NCBI GenBank assembly: GCA_964569425.1 | Contig: CAZMVD010000100.1 | Coordinates: forward strand, 1-15,787 | Length of the DNA: 15,787 nucleotides | From: JACQXM01 sp964569425 | Lineage (GTDB): Bacteria; Planctomycetota; Phycisphaerae; UBA1845 | Reading direction: 5' to 3' | Part shown: positions 11,772 to 15,787 of the stretch, one piece after another | Layout of the letters: each line of letters opens with the position of its first letter | Position numbering within the stretch: position 1 is the first letter of the stretch | The notes under the pieces: model-generated | Databases searched by the model: none | The model's input: only the letters and a program-made list of their open reading frames with translations | Told to the model about the DNA's origin: nothing | Program-made: the position numbers and the translations under genes

Positions 11772-13142
11772 ATGTTTTCGACGTTTCTGAACATCTTCAA
11801 GATTCCGGAGCTGCGCAACAAGCTCCTGTTTACCATCAGCATGCTGGCTGCTTACCGAATCGGTTATTATGTGCCGGTTCCGGGGGTCAACCAGGAAGCG
11901 ATGGCCGCCAGTACGCAGAGCGATGGCAGCGGTTTCGGCGATCTGATGAATTACTTTCAGATCTTCACGGGCGGGAACCTGAGCGAGAGCACGATCTTCG
12001 GTCTGGGGATCATGCCGTATATTTCGGCGTCGATCATTCTGCAATTGTTGATCACGGTTGTTCCGGCGCTGGAGAAGCTGAAACAGGAGGGGGAGGCGGG
12101 GCGGAAGAAGATCCAGGAGTATACGCGGTACGGAACGGTGTTTTTGTGCCTGGTGAACGCCTCGATCTGGATGCGCTACCTGGCGTCTTCGGATTATATT
12201 TACCCGACGTATCAGGGTTCGTTCATGGGGATGACGTTCTCGTACATGGTTCTGTCGGTTGCGATTCTGACGACCGGGTGCGTGTTCCTGATGTGGCTGG
12301 GTGAGCAGATCGACGAGTACGGCATCGGCAACGGGATTTCGCTGATCATCATGGCGGGGATTATCGCGCAGATTCCGAACGCGGTGATTTACATTGCGAA
12401 CAACCTGACGCTGCGCGGCACGGCGCAATCGGGGGAGATGGATATCACGAAGCTGGTCTTCCTGGTGCTGATGTTTGTGGGGGTGGTGGCGGGGTCGATC
12501 CTGATCATGCAGGCGCAGCGGCGGATTCCCATCCAGCAGGCCAAGCAGACGCGCGGGCGGCGGGTGTACGGCGGACAGCGTCATTACCTGCCGCTGCGGG
12601 TGAACCACGGCGGCGTGATGCCGATTATCTTCGCCAGTTCGATCATGATTTTCCCGGGGATCATCTTCGGGGCGATTGCGAGCTATTATCCTAATTTCTT
12701 CTGGTCGTTCCTGCGGCAGGCGTTCACGGGCGGGGACTTCATCTACACGGTGTGCGAGATTCTGGCGATTTACTTCTTCGCGTACTTCTGGACGACGGTG
12801 CAGTTCCGCCCGAAGGAGATGGCCAACAACCTGCGGGACTACGGGAGCTTTATTCCCGGGTTGCGACCGGGTAAGCGTACGGCGGACTATCTGGAGCGCG
12901 TGATGGGTCGGATTACCTATGTGGGCGCCGGCTTTCTGGCGATCATCGCGGTGATCCCGATGCTGGTGGCGCGCACGATGGAGATTCCGTTTTTCGTGTC
13001 GGCGTTTCTGGGCGGCACGGGATTGCTGATTGTGGTGAGCGTGGCGCTGGACCTGGTGCAGCGGATCGAGGCCAACCTGATCATGCGCAACTACAAGGGT
13101 TTCCTTGGATCGCAGGGGCCCATCCGCGGGGCGTATGCCTGA
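11772..13142 (+). CDS. secY: Preprotein translocase subunit SecY
   Basis: SecY is the inner-membrane protein-conducting channel, working with SecE, SecG and SecA or a docked ribosome. ATG 11772 gives 456 residues (E. coli 443). About ten hydrophobic membrane segments are visible, for example near residues 17-37, 75-97, 153-173, 182-202, 222-244, 282-305, 325-345, 388-408 and 413-431. Family motifs are FGLGIMPYISASIILQLL in TM2, RRVYGGQRHYLPLRVNHGGV before TM7, and the cytosolic C5 loop with GSFIPGLRPGKRTADYL, where RPGKRT is at 365-370; this loop contacts SecA and ribosomes. AAGGAA and GGCGGA lie upstream. It is followed directly by map, without adk. Confidence 0.98.
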   Translation: MFSTFLNIFKIPELRNKLLFTISMLAAYRIGYYVPVPGVNQEAMAASTQSDGSGFGDLMNYFQIFTGGNLSESTIFGLGIMPYISASIILQLLITVVPALEKLKQEGEAGRKKIQEYTRYGTVFLCLVNASIWMRYLASSDYIYPTYQGSFMGMTFSYMVLSVAILTTGCVFLMWLGEQIDEYGIGNGISLIIMAGIIAQIPNAVIYIANNLTLRGTAQSGEMDITKLVFLVLMFVGVVAGSILIMQAQRRIPIQQAKQTRGRRVYGGQRHYLPLRVNHGGVMPIIFASSIMIFPGIIFGAIASYYPNFFWSFLRQAFTGGDFIYTVCEILAIYFFAYFWTTVQFRPKEMANNLRDYGSFIPGLRPGKRTADYLERVMGRITYVGAGFLAIIAVIPMLVARTMEIPFFVSAFLGGTGLLIVVSVALDLVQRIEANLIMRNYKGFLGSQGPIRGAYA

Positions 13143-13169
13143 GGACGGGGGCCGCGGCGAGAGCAGAAC

Positions 13170-14045
13170 ATGGGAGAATCCGTTGGGCGGTCGGCGAGCG
13201 CTTCGTTGCCGGGGCGGCGGCGGCCGGAGGCGGCTTTGCCCGTGAAACAGCGCGGCATCATTCTGAAGAGTGCGCGCGAGATCGAGTTGATGCGTGCCGC
13301 GGGCGAGTTGGTGTACCGCGTTCATGCGCGGATGAAGGAGCTGGTGCGACCCGGGGTAACCACGGCGGAGTTGAATGCCGTGGCGGAACGGATGATTGCG
13401 GATGCGGGCGGGATAGCGCTGTTCAAGGGCGTTACGCACCCGCAGGCGAGGTTTCCGTTTCCCGGTGCGTTGTGTACCAGCGTGAACGAACAGCTCGTCC
13501 ATGGCGTACCCGGTGATCGGGCGCTGCGAGAGGGCGATATTATCGGAATCGATTGTGGCGTGCGCTTGAAGGGGTACTGTGGTGATGCGGCGGTGACCCT
13601 GGCGGTGGGCGCAGTGGCGGCGGAAGCGCAACGCCTGTTGGACGTTACTCAGCAGGCATTGATGCTTGCGATTGGTGAGATTCGGCCGGGGCGGCGCTGG
13701 AGCGAGGTTGCACGGGTTATTCAGCGTTACGTGGAGGGCGAAGGGTTCTCGGTGGTTCGGGATTTCGTGGGTCATGGCATCGGCCGTGACATGCATGAAG
13801 AGCCGAAGGTTCCCAACTACTGGGATGAGCGGCAGCGGCGGTCGGATTTTGAGTTGAAGCCGCGGATGGTGCTGGCGGTCGAGCCGATGGTCAACGCGGG
13901 TTCAGCGGCGGTGGAGTATGAGGATGCGGATCGATGGTCGGTGGTGACGCGCGATCGTCGCTATTCGGCCCATTTTGAGCACACGATAGCGGTGACGGAG
14001 ACGGGGGCGGACGTTCTGACGGACGGCCGTCCGGCGTCGTCATAA
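13170..14045 (+). CDS. map: Methionine aminopeptidase, type I
   Basis: This enzyme removes the initiator Met from nascent proteins using two divalent metal ions. Numbered from ATG 13170 (291 residues), the five metal ligands are D128, D139, H202, E238 and E270, and the catalytic His equivalent to E. coli His79 is H111 (QLVHGVPG). The D-D spacing (11) and the D-to-H spacing (74) equal those of E. coli. VGHGIGRDMHEEPKVPNY is the central signature. The start is uncertain: GTG 13242 gives 267 residues, close to the family length, with GGAGG at 13226-13230 (11 bases upstream). The first 24 residues from ATG 13170 are low-complexity and not family-like. adk is missing before it and infA after it. 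Confidence 0.96.
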   Translation: MGESVGRSASASLPGRRRPEAALPVKQRGIILKSAREIELMRAAGELVYRVHARMKELVRPGVTTAELNAVAERMIADAGGIALFKGVTHPQARFPFPGALCTSVNEQLVHGVPGDRALREGDIIGIDCGVRLKGYCGDAAVTLAVGAVAAEAQRLLDVTQQALMLAIGEIRPGRRWSEVARVIQRYVEGEGFSVVRDFVGHGIGRDMHEEPKVPNYWDERQRRSDFELKPRMVLAVEPMVNAGSAAVEYEDADRWSVVTRDRRYSAHFEHTIAVTETGADVLTDGRPASS

Positions 14046-14057
14046 GGCGGTGTTTCG

Positions 14058-14171
14058 ATGAAAGTACGAGCGAGCGTGCGACGAATTTGTGAGAACTGCA
14101 AGGTGGTACGGCGCAAGGGCGTGGTGCGGGTGGTGTGTACGAATCCGCGGCACAAGCAGCGTCAAGGCTAA
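14058..14171 (+). CDS. rpmJ: 50S ribosomal protein L36, zinc-binding type
   Basis: L36 is the smallest large-subunit protein. It is too short for most ORF cut-offs. ATG 14058 to TAA 14169-14171 gives 37 residues, the standard length, beginning MKVRASVRRICENCK and ending NPRHKQRQG. The zinc ribbon is complete: C11-x2-C14-x12-C27-x4-H32. It lies 12 bases after map and 18 before rpsM, the normal position at the end of the spc set, although infA, which usually precedes it, is absent. Confidence 0.97.
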   Translation: MKVRASVRRICENCKVVRRKGVVRVVCTNPRHKQRQG

Positions 14172-14189
14172 GTTCAGGAGGGTTAGAGC

Positions 14190-14573
14190 GTGCCGCGTAT
14201 TTCCGGCGTAGACATTCCCCCGAACAAGCGGATCGAGTATTCGCTGCGGTACATTTACGGCGTCGGGCCGAAACTGGCGCGCGATGTTCTGAAGGAGGCG
14301 CAGATTGAGGTCGGGGTGAAGGCCAAGGATCTGACCGAAGAGCAGGTTGCGCGGATCGCGGGGATCATCGACCGCAATTACCAGGTGGAAGGGCAATTGC
14401 GGCGCATCGTGCAGTCGAACATTGCGCGGCTGAAGGACATTCGCTGTTACCGGGGTCAACGGCACCGGGCGCACCTTCCGGCGCGGGGCCAGCGCACGCG
14501 GACCAACGCGCGGACGCGCAAGGGCCCGAAGAAGACGGTCGCGGGCAAGAAGAGCGTGAAGGAACTGCGGTAG
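14190..14573 (+). CDS. rpsM: 30S ribosomal protein S13
   Basis: S13 is a head protein forming bridges to L5 and contacting P-site tRNA through its tail. GTG 14190 gives 127 residues; AGGAGG (14176-14181), 8 bases upstream, is one of the strongest SDs in the window. It begins VPRISGVDIPPNKRIEYSLR, has the helix-hairpin-helix part YIYGVGPKLARDVLKEA and ends with the family tail CYRGQRHRAHLPARGQRTRT, then NARTRKGPKKTVAGKK. It is the first gene of the alpha set; no separate promoter is evident. Confidence 0.97.
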   Translation: MPRISGVDIPPNKRIEYSLRYIYGVGPKLARDVLKEAQIEVGVKAKDLTEEQVARIAGIIDRNYQVEGQLRRIVQSNIARLKDIRCYRGQRHRAHLPARGQRTRTNARTRKGPKKTVAGKKSVKELR

Positions 14574-14605
14574 TCGGTAGTCGGTGACGGCAGAGGAGAA
14601 CTTGG

Positions 14606-14989
14606 GTGGCGAAACGAGCCGGAAAAAAGAAAGTTCGTCGCAACGTGGCGCGGGGCATTGCGCACATCAAGGCGACGTTTAACAATACGCTGATCACGAT
14701 CACGGACGTGAACGGCGAGGTTTTGTGCCGGGCTTCGGCGGGGACGGTGGGTTTCAAGGGCACGCGCAAGAGCACGCCGTTTGCGGCACAGCGGGCGATG
14801 GAACAGGCGGCGTCGGCGGCGCGGAAGTTCGGGATGCAGGAGGTCGAGGTGCGGGTGAAGGGCCCGGGGACGGGCCGGGACTCGGCGGTTACGGCGCTGC
14901 AAGGCGCCGGGCTGCGTATTTACTCGATCGAGGACATAACGCCGCTGCCGCACAACGGTTGCCGGCCGCCGAAGCGGCGCCGCGTTTAG
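14606..14989 (+). CDS. rpsK: 30S ribosomal protein S11
   Basis: S11 is a platform protein near the mRNA exit and E-site. GTG 14606 gives 127 residues (family about 127-130); GAGGAG (14593-14598) is the SD, 7 bases away. Motifs are GIAHIKATFNNTLITITDVN, KGTRKSTPFAAQRAMEQA, VRVKGPGTGRDSAVTALQGA and the C-terminal PLPHNGCRPPKRRRV. It is followed by a 170-base gap before rpsD. Confidence 0.97.
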   Translation: MAKRAGKKKVRRNVARGIAHIKATFNNTLITITDVNGEVLCRASAGTVGFKGTRKSTPFAAQRAMEQAASAARKFGMQEVEVRVKGPGTGRDSAVTALQGAGLRIYSIEDITPLPHNGCRPPKRRRV

Positions 14990-15008
14990 CGGGAATGGCG
15001 GGATTGTA

Positions 15009-15143
15009 CCTGGCCACCGGGTGAGCGGTGGATGGGGTCGGTGGCGGGGGGCGGCAGGCGGAAAGACCCCGATTGGCCCTGGGGCTTGCACGGGCCGGGA
15101 TGGCGGTTGGGGTGGAATGGTGGACGGGTTTTTGATGGCCAGG
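15009..15143 (+). promoter_or_regulatory. Structured rpsK-rpsD leader, candidate S4 autoregulatory RNA
   Basis: The gap 14990-15159 holds no gene that I can support. CCTGGCCA (15009-15016) can pair with TGGCCAGG (15136-15143), closing a 119-base domain 5 bases before the rpsD SD AGGATAG (15149-15155). A perfect 6-bp hairpin CCACCG/CGGTGG (15014-15019, 15026-15031) competes with it. GGCCC/GGGCC (15075-15079, 15092-15096) and CCCC/GGGG (15067-15070, 15081-15084) are further alternatives. S4 represses its own operon in E. coli and its own gene in B. subtilis, so a leader here is plausible, but I recognise no known S4 motif. TTTTT at 15129-15133 is not preceded by a terminator stem. Confidence 0.35.
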
Positions 15144-15159
15144 CGCGCAGGATAGATAC

Positions 15160-15735
15160 ATGGGACGTTATCTGGGACCGGTTTGTCGGTTGTGTCGGCG
15201 TGAAGGCATCAAGCTGATGCTGAAGGGCGCGCGATGTGAGACGGCGAAGTGCGCGATGGAACGACAGTGGCGCAATCGTCCGCCGGGCATGCATGCGTGG
15301 CGTCGGAAGAAGGCGGGCGACTACGGTATCCGCCTGCGCGAGAAGCAGAAGGTGAAGCGGTATTACGGCGTGCTGGAGCGGCAGTTCATGCTCTATTTCC
15401 GCATGGCGGAACGGCAGAAGGAAAATACCGGAGGCGCGTTGCTGAGTCTGCTGGAGCGGCGGCTGGACAACGTGGTGTATAAGCTTGGGTTTGCCCCCTC
15501 GCACCGTTCGGCCCGCGCCTGTGTGGTGCACGGACATATTCACGTGAACGGGCGCCGGGTGAACCGACCGAGTTTCATCGTGAATCAGGGCGATCGCATC
15601 ACGGTGAAGCCGTCGGAGCGAAGCAAGAGCTTTGTTCGCCTGGCGTTGGGCGAGGGCGGACCGTCGGTGCAGGGCTGGCTGCAACTGGATGCGCAGAACC
15701 TTGAGGGTACGGTGGCCGCGCTGCCCACGCGCTAG
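15160..15735 (+). CDS. rpsD: 30S ribosomal protein S4, zinc-binding type
   Basis: S4 initiates small-subunit body assembly, forms the mRNA entry site with S3 and S5 and often autoregulates. ATG 15160 gives 191 residues, slightly short of the usual 200-208. AGGATAG (15149-15155) is the SD. The N-terminus has the zinc motif C9-x2-C12-x13-C26-x4-C31, the C+ arrangement known from Thermus. It is followed by RNRPPGMHAWRRKKAGDYGI and LREKQKVKRYYGVLERQF. The S4 RNA-binding domain reads LERRLDNVVYKLGFA, then HGHIHVNGRRVNRPSFIV, and the end WLQLDAQNLEGTVAALPTR is typical. Confidence 0.97.
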   Translation: MGRYLGPVCRLCRREGIKLMLKGARCETAKCAMERQWRNRPPGMHAWRRKKAGDYGIRLREKQKVKRYYGVLERQFMLYFRMAERQKENTGGALLSLLERRLDNVVYKLGFAPSHRSARACVVHGHIHVNGRRVNRPSFIVNQGDRITVKPSERSKSFVRLALGEGGPSVQGWLQLDAQNLEGTVAALPTR

Positions 15736-15787
15736 GACGTGCATAGACCGGTGGAAGAGCAACTCATCATCGAAATGTGCAGCCGGT
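15736..15787 (+). other. 3' flank of rpsD, possible start of an unidentified gene
   Basis: rpoA would be expected next in many bacteria. An in-frame series of starts exists (GTG 15739, GTG 15751, ATG 15775), open to the window end; from 15751 it reads VEEQLIIEMCSR. This does not resemble the RpoA N-terminus and no good SD is visible, so either rpoA begins further on or another gene follows. Confidence 0.2.

Noticed and set aside
11736..13796. 686-residue open frame on the minus strand
   Set aside because: It lies opposite secY and map, which are certain, and its Arg/His/Pro-rich sequence is the typical antisense shadow of G-rich codons.
15121..15135. T5 run as a terminator before rpsD
   Set aside because: The upstream bases are almost all G, A and T on this strand, with no stem adjacent to the T run.
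15032..15217. 61-residue ORF in the rpsK-rpsD gap
   Set aside because: Low-complexity Gly/Trp-rich product, overlaps the start of rpsD out of frame, no SD of note.
15751..15787. Start of rpoA
   Set aside because: The translation VEEQLIIEMCSR does not resemble the RpoA N-terminus and the frame is cut by the window end.

Overview
The window is one continuous, single-strand (+) ribosomal-protein locus. It runs from the 3' end of a str-type operon (fusA), through the complete S10 and spc gene sets, into the start of the alpha set (rpsM-rpsK-rpsD). I identify 27 coding regions: 24 ribosomal proteins, elongation factor G (5'-truncated by the window edge), the SecY translocon subunit and a type I methionine aminopeptidase. 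The organism is a GC-rich bacterium with strongly G-biased sense strands, frequent GTG starts and recognisable Shine-Dalgarno (SD) sequences. Protein style (for example the S4 zinc motif and the L16, S3 and L2 sequences) and the absence of several usual operon members make a planctomycete (PVC group, perhaps Phycisphaerae-like) my best guess. That placement is inference, not proof.

Layout. 1-1715 is fusA, without its N-terminal ~127 residues. 1716-1863 is a gene-free stretch with a good sigma70-type promoter (TTGACA, 16-bp spacer, TATGCT) and a small hairpin followed by a T-rich run; this looks like the start of the S10 transcript. 1864-7531 is rpsJ, rplC, rplD, rplW, rplB, rpsS, rplV, rpsC, rplP, rpmC, rpsQ. 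7584-14171 is rplN, rplX, rplE, rpsN, rpsH, rplF, rplR, rpsE, rplO, secY, map, rpmJ. 14190-15735 is rpsM, rpsK, rpsD. The last 52 bases may begin another gene, but I cannot identify it. No tRNA, rRNA, mobile element or CRISPR array was seen.

How the genes work together. Products of the S10, spc and alpha sets assemble both ribosomal subunits. EF-G drives translocation, SecY forms the membrane channel on which ribosomes dock, and methionine aminopeptidase trims nascent N-termini at the tunnel exit. Relative to the common bacterial order, tuf (between fusA and rpsJ), rpmD (between rpsE and rplO), adk (between secY and map) and infA (between map and rpmJ) are all missing from their usual places.

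No exotic system such as a defence island, phage or biosynthetic cluster is present. The most interesting signals are non-coding. Several intercistronic gaps (before rplC, rplV, rpsC, rplP, rplX, rplF, rplR and rpsD) hold inverted repeats that end just upstream of the next gene's SD. Two of them (rpsJ-rplC and rpsK-rpsD) look like multi-stem leaders. There are also unusual lineage-specific insertions in L14 and L23 and a divergent EF-G domain IV motif.
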